The position numbers and the translations under genes were made by a program. The notes under the pieces are model-generated. The model did no database searches. It was not told the origin of the DNA and saw only the letters and a list, made by a program, of their open reading frames with translations. DNA of 64,000 nt from Alkalibacter rhizosphaerae (GTDB taxonomy: Bacteria; Bacillota; Clostridia; Eubacteriales; Alkalibacteraceae), in the NCBI RefSeq assembly GCF_017352215.1, contig NZ_CP071444.1, positions 1,984,001 to 2,048,000 on the forward strand, given 5' to 3'. Below are positions 23,186 to 32,096 of the stretch, one piece after another; within the stretch, counting starts at the first letter, position 1; each line of letters starts with the position of its first letter.

Positions 23186-24692
23186 AGAAGCGGTTCCGGA
23201 TGCTCCCGAAGCACCAAAGGTCGAAGAAGCCCCCAAGGAACAATCGGAGGAAACTCCGAAAGAAGAACCCAAGAAGGCGGAGGCACCGGCAACAACCTCG
23301 GAAAAAGGCACTGACTCCTATGACGTCGTTGTGTTGGGTGCCGGTCCCGGCGGATATGTGGCAGCCATTCGGGCAGCCCAGCTGGGTGCAAAGACAGCCA
23401 TCATCGAGAAGCAATATTTTGGAGGGACTTGTTTGAACGTGGGGTGCATCCCCACCAAGACCTTGGTGAAAACAGCAGAGATCCTCCATCAGATCGAACA
23501 TGGAGCCCATAGGGGCATCGTAGTGGACAAACCCACCATAGACATGGCCAAAGTAAAGAAAAACAAGGACAACGTGGTCAAGACCCTTACCGGCGGCATT
23601 GGGGCCCTCCTCAAGAGCAACAAGGTGGCCATCTATGACGGACTGGGGACCGTGGAGAAGGACAACAAGGTCACCATCACGGAGGGCAAGGATCAGGGAA
23701 AAGTTGTTTCCTTTGACAAACTGATACTGGCAACCGGATCCGTTCCGGTGATCCCCCCCATTCCAGGGTTGGATCTGCCGGGTATCATGACCAGTACGGA
23801 GATTCTGGATCTGACGGAAGTGCCCAAGGAACTGATCATCATCGGCGGTGGGGTCATCGGCAGCGAGTTTGCCACCATCTACAACGCATTCGGCACCAAG
23901 GTGACCATCGTGGAAATGATGCCGAAACTGATCCCCAACATGGATGAAGACCTGTCCAAAGAGCTGGAGAAACAGTTCAAAAAAGCCGGGATCGAAGTTG
24001 CCACCGGGGCAAAAGTGGAAAAAGTGGAGCAGGCCGGAAACGGATTTGCCGTCACCGTCAGTGGAAGCAAGGAAGAGGTCTTCCAGGCAGAGAAGGTACT
24101 GGTGGCCATTGGAAGAAAAGCCAACTTTGCCGGTTTGGAGAACATGGACATCAAAAAGGACCGGGCAGTATGGGTGGACGAATATCTGCAGACCAGCAGG
24201 GACCACGTCTATGCCGTAGGAGATCTGACCGGGAAGATCCAACTGGCCCATCTGGCCAGTGCACAGGGCATGGTGGCTGCGGAAAATGCCATGGGTGCCA
24301 GGAAAAAAATGGATTATCGATTTGTGCCGGGATGCGTTTATACCATACCGGAGATCGGGTCCGTTGGATTGACGGAAGAAGAAGCGAGAAGATCTCATGA
24401 TGTGGAGATTGGCCGATTCCCCATGAGTGTCAGTGGCAAAGCCATAGCCATGGGAGAAACGGAAGGCTTCGTCAAGATCATCACGGACAAGCGATACGGA
24501 GAGATCCTGGGGGTCCACATGGTAGGCCCCAGTGCCACAGAGCTGGCGGCAGAAGCCGTGGCAGTCATGTCTTTGGAAGGAACCATCGAGGAACTTTCCA
24601 ACATGATCCACGCTCATCCCACCATCTCAGAAACCATTATGGAAGCGGCCCACGATGTACACGGGCGATCCATTCACCTACCCAAGAAGTAA
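22947..24692 (+). CDS. acoL: Lipoyl-domain dihydrolipoamide dehydrogenase (E3)
   Basis: FAD flavoprotein of 581 residues. An N-terminal lipoyl domain (1-80) and a Pro/Glu/Lys-rich linker (about 80-120) precede the disulfide oxidoreductase body. FAD motif VVLGAGPGGYVAA (about 126), redox-active disulfide GGTCLNVGCIPTK (about 161), NAD motif IIGGGVIGSEFA and C-terminal catalytic AHPTISE (about 556) are all present. It reoxidises the dihydrolipoyl groups of the complex. Lipoyl-E3 fusions are known from some Gram-positive complexes; here the fused domain derives from E2 by local duplication. The palindrome at 24700-24745 follows. Confidence 0.92.
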   Translation: MATEIIMPKAGMDMVEGTVIKWLVQEGDKVSTGDPILEILTDKVNMEVEAETSGTILKILAEEGEVLPVMTVIGYMGDEGEAVPDAPEAPKVEEAPKEQSEETPKEEPKKAEAPATTSEKGTDSYDVVVLGAGPGGYVAAIRAAQLGAKTAIIEKQYFGGTCLNVGCIPTKTLVKTAEILHQIEHGAHRGIVVDKPTIDMAKVKKNKDNVVKTLTGGIGALLKSNKVAIYDGLGTVEKDNKVTITEGKDQGKVVSFDKLILATGSVPVIPPIPGLDLPGIMTSTEILDLTEVPKELIIIGGGVIGSEFATIYNAFGTKVTIVEMMPKLIPNMDEDLSKELEKQFKKAGIEVATGAKVEKVEQAGNGFAVTVSGSKEEVFQAEKVLVAIGRKANFAGLENMDIKKDRAVWVDEYLQTSRDHVYAVGDLTGKIQLAHLASAQGMVAAENAMGARKKMDYRFVPGCVYTIPEIGSVGLTEEEARRSHDVEIGRFPMSVSGKAIAMGETEGFVKIITDKRYGEILGVHMVGPSATELAAEAVAVMSLEGTIEELSNMIHAHPTISETIMEAAHDVHGRSIHLPKK

Positions 24693-24699
24693 AATTATG

Positions 24700-24745
24700 G
24701 GGGACGGTTCTTATGATTACAGCTGTAATCATAAGAACCGTCCCC
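24700..24745. repeat. 46-bp perfect palindrome with GGGGACGGT ends
   Basis: Perfect inverted repeat with outer arms GGGGACGGTTC/GAACCGTCCCC centred on AGCT. It shares its ends with the palindrome at 1245-1282 but has a different inner part. It sits directly after acoL and may also act as the operon terminator. Confidence 0.8.
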
Positions 24746-24831
24746 TTCTTTCTCCTTCAAACCTAAGACTTGATAAATAAGGAAATAAAGGTTAGAATGG
24801 TAGGGTCAAGAAAGAGGAGAGGAACGAAAAT

Positions 24832-25647
24832 ATGCAATATAAAATGGTTGCAGTGGACATGGATGGCACTTTGCTGGACAGCAACAAGCTGATCCCCCAA
24901 GAAAACATCGATGCGCTGTTTCAATTGAAAGACAAGGGCATCAAGGTGGTTTTCTCAACCGGCAGGATCATCGAATCCGCCATGAGTTACGCTCATGCCA
25001 TCGGCTTCGAACCGGATTATGTAACGGCCAATGGAGCCACCATTGCCTACGACGATACATTTTTGCATCTTCCCATCCAATACAAGGATGTGGTGGAATA
25101 CGCATTGGAAAGCGAAGCATTGGGTGTGGGTTACAACATCATCACGGAAGACCACACCTATTATTATAAGACGTTGAAGTTTTATGACACCTATTACTAC
25201 GACAACCCCATGGTACAAAACAGCCGGATCATTTCCAAGAGCCTGTTTGACGGCATCGAAGAAATTCGGGAGCAACTGACTGGAGAAACCATCATCAAGA
25301 TGGACTTTTATTCCCAAGATCCCCATCGCTTTGAAACCATGTGGCAGAAGCTGAACCACTGCGGGTACAACATCATTCGACCGGAGGCGGATTACATCGA
25401 ACTGATGCACCGTCAGGCCAGTAAAGGCAACAGCGTCAACAAGCTGGCCCGGGTATTCGACATCGCTACCGGAGAGATCATCGCCATCGGAGACAGCGGT
25501 AACGATTTGAGCATGTTTGCCCAGTGCGGACTGAGCATTTCCATGGGAAATGCCAGAGAAGACATAAAAAAAGTCACCATGATGACAACGGACACCAACG
25601 ACAACAGCGGAGTGGCAAAAGCACTTCGCAAGCTGAAATTGATATAG
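24832..25647 (+). CDS. HAD-superfamily Cof-type phosphatase
   Basis: HAD type IIB hydrolase of 271 residues. Nucleophile motif I is DMDGTLLDS (about residues 9-17), motif II threonine is FSTGR, and motif III/IV is IAIGDSGNDLSMF (about 217-230). The cap domain lies between. Cof-type enzymes dephosphorylate sugar phosphates or nucleotide-like metabolites; the substrate is not predictable. Site GAGAGGAACG upstream of the ATG at 24832. It is followed 11 bp later by the small zinc-ribbon gene. Confidence 0.9.
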   Translation: MQYKMVAVDMDGTLLDSNKLIPQENIDALFQLKDKGIKVVFSTGRIIESAMSYAHAIGFEPDYVTANGATIAYDDTFLHLPIQYKDVVEYALESEALGVGYNIITEDHTYYYKTLKFYDTYYYDNPMVQNSRIISKSLFDGIEEIREQLTGETIIKMDFYSQDPHRFETMWQKLNHCGYNIIRPEADYIELMHRQASKGNSVNKLARVFDIATGEIIAIGDSGNDLSMFAQCGLSISMGNAREDIKKVTMMTTDTNDNSGVAKALRKLKLI

Positions 25648-25658
25648 GAGGGTTACCA

Positions 25659-25967
25659 ATGCCCAACACCAAAATGGAAGCGACGCTCTTTTGCATTCAT
25701 TGTGATGGAGATACGGATCATGTGATCCAATATAAGAATGACCACATCCATCAAATCACCTGCAAAAATTGTGGAGTGGAAGTGAAGATCGATCAAGATT
25801 ACGTGAAGAAGCACTTCAAGGAAGAATTCGTGCTGCGGGTATTGACCAAACCGGTTCGGATGACCAGGGAAATGGAACGGGATCTGACTGGTTTTCTGGT
25901 AAGCCTCCCTTTTCGCGTGGTCACCAAACCTTATCGGGTCTACAAGGAATTTCATGACAAAAAGTAA
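25659..25967 (+). CDS. Small zinc-ribbon-like protein
   Basis: Protein of 102 residues with two CxxC pairs, FCIHC (about 12-15) and CKNC (about 34-37), that can form a zinc ribbon, followed by a basic helical tail (TKPVRMTREMERDLTGFLVSLPFRVVTKPYRVYKEF). Similar short proteins of unknown function occur in Bacillota. The ATG at 25659 follows TAGGAGGG; the longer open frame from 25524 overlaps the HAD gene and is not used. Confidence 0.7.
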   Translation: MPNTKMEATLFCIHCDGDTDHVIQYKNDHIHQITCKNCGVEVKIDQDYVKKHFKEEFVLRVLTKPVRMTREMERDLTGFLVSLPFRVVTKPYRVYKEFHDKK

Positions 25968-25991
25968 AGTTTCAGGAAAAGGAAGGGTATC

Positions 25992-26482
25992 ATGAGAATA
26001 GGACACGGATACGACGTGCACCGGTTGATCCGGGGCAGAAAACTGATATTGGGAGGGGTATCCATCCCCATGAAAAAGGACTGCTGGGACATTCCGATGC
26101 CGATGTATTGGTCCATGCCATCATGGACTCTATTTTGGGAGCCTTGGGGAAAGGGGACATCGGCGGGATGTTTCCCGATACGGAGGATGCCTTTTCCGGC
26201 ATCGACAGTTTGATTTTGCTCAGTCGGGTGTATGATGCCATGGTTTCAGACGGATACCTTGTAGGAAATCTGGACACCACCATCGTGGCCCAAAAACCAA
26301 AACTGGCGCCCTACATCGAATCCATGGAGCGAAAAATCGCCGCCGTTTTGAGAACGGAACCGTCCAACGTCAACGTTAAAGCTACCACAGAAGAAGAATT
26401 GGGGCTGACCGGTCGCCAGGAAGGGATCCGGGCCTACAGCGTCGTCTTGCTCAAAAAGTCAGGGGAGGAAGAAAAAGCTTGA
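25992..26482 (+). pseudogene. ispF: 2-C-methyl-D-erythritol 2,4-cyclodiphosphate synthase with a one-base frameshift
   Basis: The first frame gives [29 protein letters not shown], a typical IspF start with metal ligands DxH. It then loses frame at 26073-26079 (AAAAAGG). Adding one base there restores [17 protein letters not shown], which joins the second frame ([19 protein letters not shown]...[20 protein letters not shown]). Total length with repair is 163 residues, normal for IspF of the MEP isoprenoid pathway. The rest shows no decay. Because this enzyme is usually essential where the MEP pathway is used, a sequencing error at the homopolymer is as likely as a real mutation. It overlaps cysS by 4 bp. 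Confidence 0.85.
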
Positions 26483-27870
26483 AATTATACAACACTTTGA
26501 CAAATCAAAAAGAGATCTTCGTACCGCTGGAAGAGGGTAAAGTAAAAATGTATGTATGCGGGCCTACGGTCTACAACTTTTTTCATATTGGCAATGCCCG
26601 GCCATTCATCGTTTTTGATGTGCTCCGGCGGTATTTTGAATACTTGGGTTACCAGGTGGATTATGTACAAAACTTTACGGACGTGGACGACAAGATCATC
26701 CAAAAGTCCAAAGAAGAAGGATTGGAAGCCCAGGACATCGCCCGGCGATATATGGAAGAGTATTTTACCGATGCAGATGGTTTGGGCGTGAGACGAGCCA
26801 CCGTCCATCCCAAAGTCAGCGACAACATTCAGGAGATCATCGATCTGATCAAGACCCTTGTGGAAAAAGGCTTGGCCTACAATGTGGATGGGAACGTCTA
26901 TTACCGGGTCAAAGAATTCCCGGATTACGGAAAACTCTCCAAGCAGGCATTGGAGGATCTGGAAACAGGAGCCCGGGTGGAAGTCAATGAAGAAAAAGAA
27001 GATCCCCTGGATTTTGCCTTGTGGAAGAAACATCGTGAGGGAGAGCCCTTTTGGGAAAGCCCTTGGGGGAAAGGACGACCCGGGTGGCATATCGAATGTT
27101 CTGCCATGAGCTGCCGTTATCTTGGGGAGACCATTGATATCCATGGCGGTGGACAGGACCTGATTTTTCCTCATCACGAAAACGAGATCGCCCAGTCCGA
27201 GGGGGCCCATGGGAAACCTTTTGCCAATTACTGGATCCACAACGGATATATCAATATCAATAATGAAAAGATGTCCAAATCGAAAGGGAATTTCTTTACC
27301 GTTCGGGACATCGCCAAAGAATTTGACTTGGAAGTGGTTCGCATGTTCATGCTCAGCGCCCATTACCGCAGCCCGGTGAATTTTTCGAGAGAACTGATGG
27401 AACAATCCAAAACAGCACTGGAACGGCTGTACAATGCCAGAAGCAATCTGGTGTTTTTATTGGAAAAGGGTACCGCGGAAGAAGGCGCGGCGTTACCTGC
27501 AGCCCTTGATATTGATGGATACCGGGATCGATTTAAAGATGCCATGGATGATGATCTGAACACGGCAGAAGCGATCGGTGTTCTTTTTGACATGATCCGG
27601 GATTTCAACACCAATTTCAACGGCAAAACACCCAAGTCGATCCTTCAACAGGCATTGGACCGGTTGGATGAACTGACGGATGTTCTGGGCTTGGTCAAGA
27701 AAGAACAGGACCTGTTGGATGAAGATGTGGAAAAATGGATACAGGAACGGCAAGATGCTAGAAAGAACAAAGATTTTCAACGTTCCGATGAGATCCGCGA
27801 CCTGTTGAAAGAGCGGGGGATCCTCCTGGAGGATACCCGGGAAGGGGTCAAATGGAAAAGAATCAAATAG
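26479..27870 (+). CDS. cysS: Cysteinyl-tRNA synthetase
   Basis: Class I synthetase of 463 residues, the usual length. HIGH-like motif HIGNARP, zinc ligands in [15 protein letters not shown] and PHHENE, and KMSKSKGN (about 264) are all present, with a C-terminal DALR-like region. The start is TTG at 26479, overlapping the ispF stop (TTGA). It overlaps the start of mrnC by 19 bp. The order ispF-cysS-mrnC is common in Bacillota. Confidence 0.96.
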   Translation: MKLYNTLTNQKEIFVPLEEGKVKMYVCGPTVYNFFHIGNARPFIVFDVLRRYFEYLGYQVDYVQNFTDVDDKIIQKSKEEGLEAQDIARRYMEEYFTDADGLGVRRATVHPKVSDNIQEIIDLIKTLVEKGLAYNVDGNVYYRVKEFPDYGKLSKQALEDLETGARVEVNEEKEDPLDFALWKKHREGEPFWESPWGKGRPGWHIECSAMSCRYLGETIDIHGGGQDLIFPHHENEIAQSEGAHGKPFANYWIHNGYININNEKMSKSKGNFFTVRDIAKEFDLEVVRMFMLSAHYRSPVNFSRELMEQSKTALERLYNARSNLVFLLEKGTAEEGAALPAALDIDGYRDRFKDAMDDDLNTAEAIGVLFDMIRDFNTNFNGKTPKSILQQALDRLDELTDVLGLVKKEQDLLDEDVEKWIQERQDARKNKDFQRSDEIRDLLKERGILLEDTREGVKWKRIK

Positions 27871-28292
27871 ATCAGCGTCCTTTTTTCCCGGAGGGATTGA
27901 ACCGTCGGGAAGCAAAGAGCTTCAATCCTGTTTCACTGGCGTTCATGGGGGATGCCATCTACGAAAGCCATGTTCGCAGGTACGTGGTGTTGCACCATCC
28001 TCGCATGAAATCTGGAGATCTGCACCGGATCTGTATCCGCTACGTGAAGGCTACGGCCCAATCCATGGCAGTAGGAGTATTGCGGAGCGAATTCACGGAA
28101 GACGAAAACATGATCTTTCGAAGAGGCCGCAATGCAAGCAGCCCTTCACCACCCAAGAACACGCCCATCGTGGATTACAAGCGATCGACGGGATTGGAAG
28201 CGGTATTCGGATATTTGTTTTTGACCGGAGATTTGAACCGGTTGGAAGAGCTCATCGAAAAAACGGTCCGGATCATCGAAGGCTTGAAGTAA
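27852..28292 (+). CDS. mrnC: Mini-ribonuclease III
   Basis: RNase III-like nuclease of 146 residues lacking the dsRNA-binding domain. [17 protein letters not shown] contains the conserved catalytic acid motif, and [15 protein letters not shown] the second acidic motif (E in LEAVFGYL). It matures 23S rRNA ends in Bacillus-type bacteria. The ATG at 27852 lies within the end of cysS. Confidence 0.92.
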   Translation: MEKNQIDQRPFFPEGLNRREAKSFNPVSLAFMGDAIYESHVRRYVVLHHPRMKSGDLHRICIRYVKATAQSMAVGVLRSEFTEDENMIFRRGRNASSPSPPKNTPIVDYKRSTGLEAVFGYLFLTGDLNRLEELIEKTVRIIEGLK

Positions 28293-28337
28293 AAGCATCA
28301 AAAAAACAGGAACAAATGATAGGAGAAGAAACCAACC

Positions 28338-29429
28338 ATGGAAATAGGAATCGTGGGTCTGCCCAACGTGGGCAAAAGCACCCTTTTTAATGCAATCACC
28401 CAGGCAGGGGCAGAGTCTGCCAATTATCCATTTTGTACCATCGAGCCCAATGTGGGCGTGGTAGCCGTGCCGGATGAAAGACTGGAAAAGCTTGCGGCAC
28501 TTTATCAATCGGAAAAGATCGTCCCCACCACCATTCAATTTGTGGATATTGCCGGCTTGGTAAAAGGGGCAAGTAAGGGAGAAGGGCTTGGCAACAAGTT
28601 CCTTTCCCATATTCGGGAAGTGGACGCCATTGCCCATGTGGTCCGATGTTTCGAAGACGACAATGTGGTCCACGTAGATGGAAGCGTCGGTCCCTTGCGG
28701 GACATGGAGACCATCCATTTGGAGTTGATCTTTGCCGACCTGGACGTGGTGGAAAAACGCCTTTTGAAGTCGAGAAAGCTGGCCAAATCGGGAAGCAAGG
28801 AGCAGCAAATGGAACTGGATGTCCTTCAACGGATCAAAACCTTGCTGGAAGAAGGAAAATTGGTAAATCAAAGGCACTTTACTCCGGAAGAATGGAATCT
28901 CATCCAGTCCTTTCAACTGCTTACCACCAAGCCGGTCCTTTATGTGGCCAATGTCTCGGAAGATGACTTGGGCGCTCCCGACAACCCTTTGGTAGAGGAA
29001 TTGAAGGCCTATGCATCAGAAGAAGGGGCTCAGGTCATCGTGATCTGTGCGAAGATCGAAGAGGAGATCGCCCAACTTCCGCCGGAGGAGAAGGCGGAAT
29101 TTTTGGAGGAGATGGGTCTGGAGGAATCCGGATTAGACAAGATCATCCATGCCGGTTACAAGTTGTTGGGTTTGATCACCTATTTGACGGCGGGACCAAA
29201 AGAGACCAGGGCCTGGACCATTACGGAAGGCACCAAGGCGCCGGGTGCCGCCGGGAAGATCCACACGGATTTCGAGCGGGGGTTCATTCGGGCGGAAGTG
29301 ACGCCTTATGAAAAGCTTTTGGAAGCCGGATCCGATGTAAAATCAAAAGAAATGGGATGGACCCGGTCCGAGGGCAAGGAATATGTGGTCAAAGATGGTG
29401 ATGTGATCCTGTTCCGTTTCAACGTTTGA
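28338..29429 (+). CDS. ychF: Redox-regulated ATPase/GTPase YchF
   Basis: Obg-family P-loop protein of 363 residues, the standard length. GLPNVGKST (6-14), [30 protein letters not shown] and the NVSEDDLG region, where YchF has lost the usual NKxD motif, are all present. The C-terminal TGS-like domain ends in [13 protein letters not shown]. It is a ribosome-associated stress ATPase. Site AGGAGAAG upstream of the ATG. Confidence 0.95.
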   Translation: MEIGIVGLPNVGKSTLFNAITQAGAESANYPFCTIEPNVGVVAVPDERLEKLAALYQSEKIVPTTIQFVDIAGLVKGASKGEGLGNKFLSHIREVDAIAHVVRCFEDDNVVHVDGSVGPLRDMETIHLELIFADLDVVEKRLLKSRKLAKSGSKEQQMELDVLQRIKTLLEEGKLVNQRHFTPEEWNLIQSFQLLTTKPVLYVANVSEDDLGAPDNPLVEELKAYASEEGAQVIVICAKIEEEIAQLPPEEKAEFLEEMGLEESGLDKIIHAGYKLLGLITYLTAGPKETRAWTITEGTKAPGAAGKIHTDFERGFIRAEVTPYEKLLEAGSDVKSKEMGWTRSEGKEYVVKDGDVILFRFNV

Positions 29430-29445
29430 TCTAGGAGGGATCGTT

Positions 29446-30027
29446 TTGGAAAACATCCGCAATGTACTACGTGATTACCCGGTGATCCCAGCATGCCGGA
29501 CCAGGGAACAGTTTGCCAATGCACTGGATAGCGAGGCAAAAGTGATTTTTGTTTTAGAAGCAAATATCGTGGATTACAAGGAGAAGATCCAGGCAGTCCA
29601 GGACCGGGGAAAATATGCATTCATCCATTTTGACCTGATCAGCGGCATGGCCCAGGACGATGCGGCATTGGAGTACTTGAAAGAGACGGCCGATCCAACG
29701 GGGATCATCACTACAAGGAAGAACCTGATCGCCAAAGCCAGAAAATTGGGAATGAATACCATCCAGCGGATGTTTCTTATTGACACCACATCCATTGCAT
29801 CGGCCATCAACATGGCAAGACAAACCAGGCCGGATGCCATGGAGATCATGCCGGGGATCGCTCCCAAGGTGATCCGTGCCATTAAAAATCGGGTGGACAT
29901 CCCCATTATCACCGGCGGGCTGATCACGGAATCGGCGGAGATCGACATGGCCATACGAGCTGGTGCAGTAGGGGTGTCTCTGTCCAAACAGCGGTTGTGG
30001 AACTACAGGTATCAGAAAGACGAGTGA
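29446..30027 (+). CDS. glpP: Glycerol-3-phosphate-responsive antiterminator
   Basis: GlpP-type protein of 193 residues with a TIM-barrel fold related to NAD-dependent phosphate-binding proteins. FIHFDLISGMAQDDAALEYLKE, TTRKNLIAKARKLGMNTIQRMFLIDTTS, EIMPGIAPKVI and ITGGLI are the GlpP signature segments. The start is TTG at 29446 with AGGAGGGATCG. In Bacillus it relieves termination upstream of glp genes when bound to glycerol-3-phosphate; no glpFK/glpD gene is in this window. Confidence 0.9.
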   Translation: MENIRNVLRDYPVIPACRTREQFANALDSEAKVIFVLEANIVDYKEKIQAVQDRGKYAFIHFDLISGMAQDDAALEYLKETADPTGIITTRKNLIAKARKLGMNTIQRMFLIDTTSIASAINMARQTRPDAMEIMPGIAPKVIRAIKNRVDIPIITGGLITESAEIDMAIRAGAVGVSLSKQRLWNYRYQKDE

Positions 30028-30100
30028 AGTATAACCGGGGATGGACCCGGTTTGAATACAAAAATTTGGCACCAAAATTAAAAAGAAATGAGGAATGAAC

Positions 30101-32077
30101 ATGACTATGAAAAATCAATCCGTCAACGCCATTCGAATGTTGGGCGTGGACATGGTCAATCAGGCCAACAGCGGACATCCGGGAATCGTTTTGGGGGCGG
30201 CACCTACCATGTATGCATTGTTTACAAAACACCTGTCCTATAATCCGGACAAGCCGGACTGGATCGACCGGGATCGATTTGTTCTGTCGGCAGGCCATGG
30301 ATCCGCCATGATCTATGCTACGCTGCACTTGGCAGGATACGATCTGCCCATGGAAGAACTGAAAAATTTTCGCCAATGGGGATCAAAAACACCGGGACAT
30401 CCGGAATACGGCCATACTCCGGGTATTGAAGCTACGACTGGACCTCTGGGCCAGGGGATCAGCATGGCTGTGGGCATGGCCATGGCAGAACGATATCTGG
30501 GGGCAACCTTGAACATGAATGAGCAAAAGGTCATGGATCATTACACCTATGTTCTTTGTGGAGACGGTGACCTGCAGGAAGGGGTCGCCATGGAAAGCAT
30601 GTCTCTAGCGGGACACTTGGGATTGGAAAAGCTCATCATCCTCTTCGACTCCAATGACATCCAACTGGACGGACCCATCGAAACCGCCACTTCCGATGAT
30701 GTTCAAGCAAAAGTTAAAGCCATGAATTGGAATTATTTGCGAGTGGAAGATGGAGATGATGTGGAAGCGATCTCCGCTGCGATAGACCAGGCAAAGGAAA
30801 ACAAGAACGGCCCCACCTTTGTAGAAGTCAAGACGATCATCGGTCACGGTTCTCCCAATCAAGGAACCAGTGCCACTCATGGAGCGCCCTTGGGTGCGGA
30901 CAACACGGCAGAAGTAAGAAAAAATCTGGGATGGGACTTGGAACCCTTTGTTATTCCCCAGGAAGTATATGACGATTTTGCAGCAACCAATGTGCAAAAA
31001 GGTACGGAAGCTTGCCAAAAATGGGAAGACCTGGCCCAGGAGTATATCAAGGCAAACGAAGAAGAAGGAAAGATCCTTCAGGCATTGATGAACAATACCA
31101 ATGTTGATATGGATTGGGAAGCCATCTTTGCCGATTATACGCCGGGGGACAATCTGGCTACCAGGGCGTCATCCGGAGAAGTGTTGACAAGACTGCAAAA
31201 GAGCAATCCCTTGATGATGGGGGGAAGTGCGGATCTGGCTTCATCCACCAAAGTAAAAGGGATCAACGGTGATTTCACCAAAGAAAACCACCTGGGACGA
31301 AACATCAATTTCGGTGTTCGGGAACATGCCATGGCGGCCATCACCAACGGATTGGTCCTCCATGGAATGAAGGCCTTTTCCGGCGGCTTTTTCATCTTCA
31401 GCGACTACATGAAACCGGCTATGCGATTATCGGCTCTTATGGGCATCGGTTCCATCTTCGCATTCACCCATGACAGTGTGGCAGTAGGAGAAGACGGCCC
31501 CACCCACGAGCCCATCGAACAACTGGCAGGGCTTCGTGCCATGCCAAACATGGACGTTCTTCGACCGGCCGATGCCAATGAAGTGAAGGCTGCTTGGAAA
31601 TTGGCTTTGGAGTCGGACAAAACACCTACGTCCATTCTGTTTACAAGACAAAACGTACCCACACTGGAAGGTGTATCCTTTGAAGGCGTAGAAAAGGGTG
31701 CGTATGTCCTGTCACCGGAAAAGAAAAAAATAAATGCGTTGCTGATTGCTACCGGCAGCGAAGTAGCTTTGGCCCTGGAAGCGCAAAAGACCCTCTGGGA
31801 CATGGACATCGACGTTCGGGTGGTCTCCATGCCTTCCATGTACCGGTTCAAAAAGCAGGACCCTGAATATCAGGAATCCGTATTGCCGAAAAAAGCCAAA
31901 AAGCGGGTCGCCGTAGAAATGGGAGCCTCTTTCGGTTGGGCGGAATTTGTCGGCAAGAAAGGGACCTGCCTGACCATTGACACCTTCGGTGCCAGTGCAA
32001 AAGGGGAAGAAGTGATCCACAATTATGGATTCAACGTGGAAAATCTGGTTGGCATCGTAAAAGAACTGGTAGATTGA
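30101..32077 (+). CDS. tkt: Transketolase
   Basis: Full-length TPP enzyme of 658 residues that swaps two-carbon units in the pentose phosphate pathway. It has GHPG near the N-terminus, GPLGQG, the TPP motif GDGDLQEGVAMES (about 153), FGVREHAMAAITNG, THDSVAVGEDGPTHEP and a C-terminal transketolase domain. Three ATGs are clustered (30095, 30101, 30107); 30101 is best placed relative to the GAGGA site. rpiB of the same pathway lies 8 kb away. Confidence 0.95.
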   Translation: MTMKNQSVNAIRMLGVDMVNQANSGHPGIVLGAAPTMYALFTKHLSYNPDKPDWIDRDRFVLSAGHGSAMIYATLHLAGYDLPMEELKNFRQWGSKTPGHPEYGHTPGIEATTGPLGQGISMAVGMAMAERYLGATLNMNEQKVMDHYTYVLCGDGDLQEGVAMESMSLAGHLGLEKLIILFDSNDIQLDGPIETATSDDVQAKVKAMNWNYLRVEDGDDVEAISAAIDQAKENKNGPTFVEVKTIIGHGSPNQGTSATHGAPLGADNTAEVRKNLGWDLEPFVIPQEVYDDFAATNVQKGTEACQKWEDLAQEYIKANEEEGKILQALMNNTNVDMDWEAIFADYTPGDNLATRASSGEVLTRLQKSNPLMMGGSADLASSTKVKGINGDFTKENHLGRNINFGVREHAMAAITNGLVLHGMKAFSGGFFIFSDYMKPAMRLSALMGIGSIFAFTHDSVAVGEDGPTHEPIEQLAGLRAMPNMDVLRPADANEVKAAWKLALESDKTPTSILFTRQNVPTLEGVSFEGVEKGAYVLSPEKKKINALLIATGSEVALALEAQKTLWDMDIDVRVVSMPSMYRFKKQDPEYQESVLPKKAKKRVAVEMGASFGWAEFVGKKGTCLTIDTFGASAKGEEVIHNYGFNVENLVGIVKELVD

Positions 32078-32096
32078 GTAGAGAAGGATGGAAATG

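Noticed and set aside
23064-24617. Antisense open frame of 517 codons opposite acoL
   Set aside because: Same cause; its residues mirror the E3 gene and the text is His/Phe/Gly-rich nonsense.
26108-26482. Second ispF frame as an independent gene starting at 26108
   Set aside because: It lacks the IspF N-terminus and any ribosome binding site, and joins the upstream frame exactly when one base is added.
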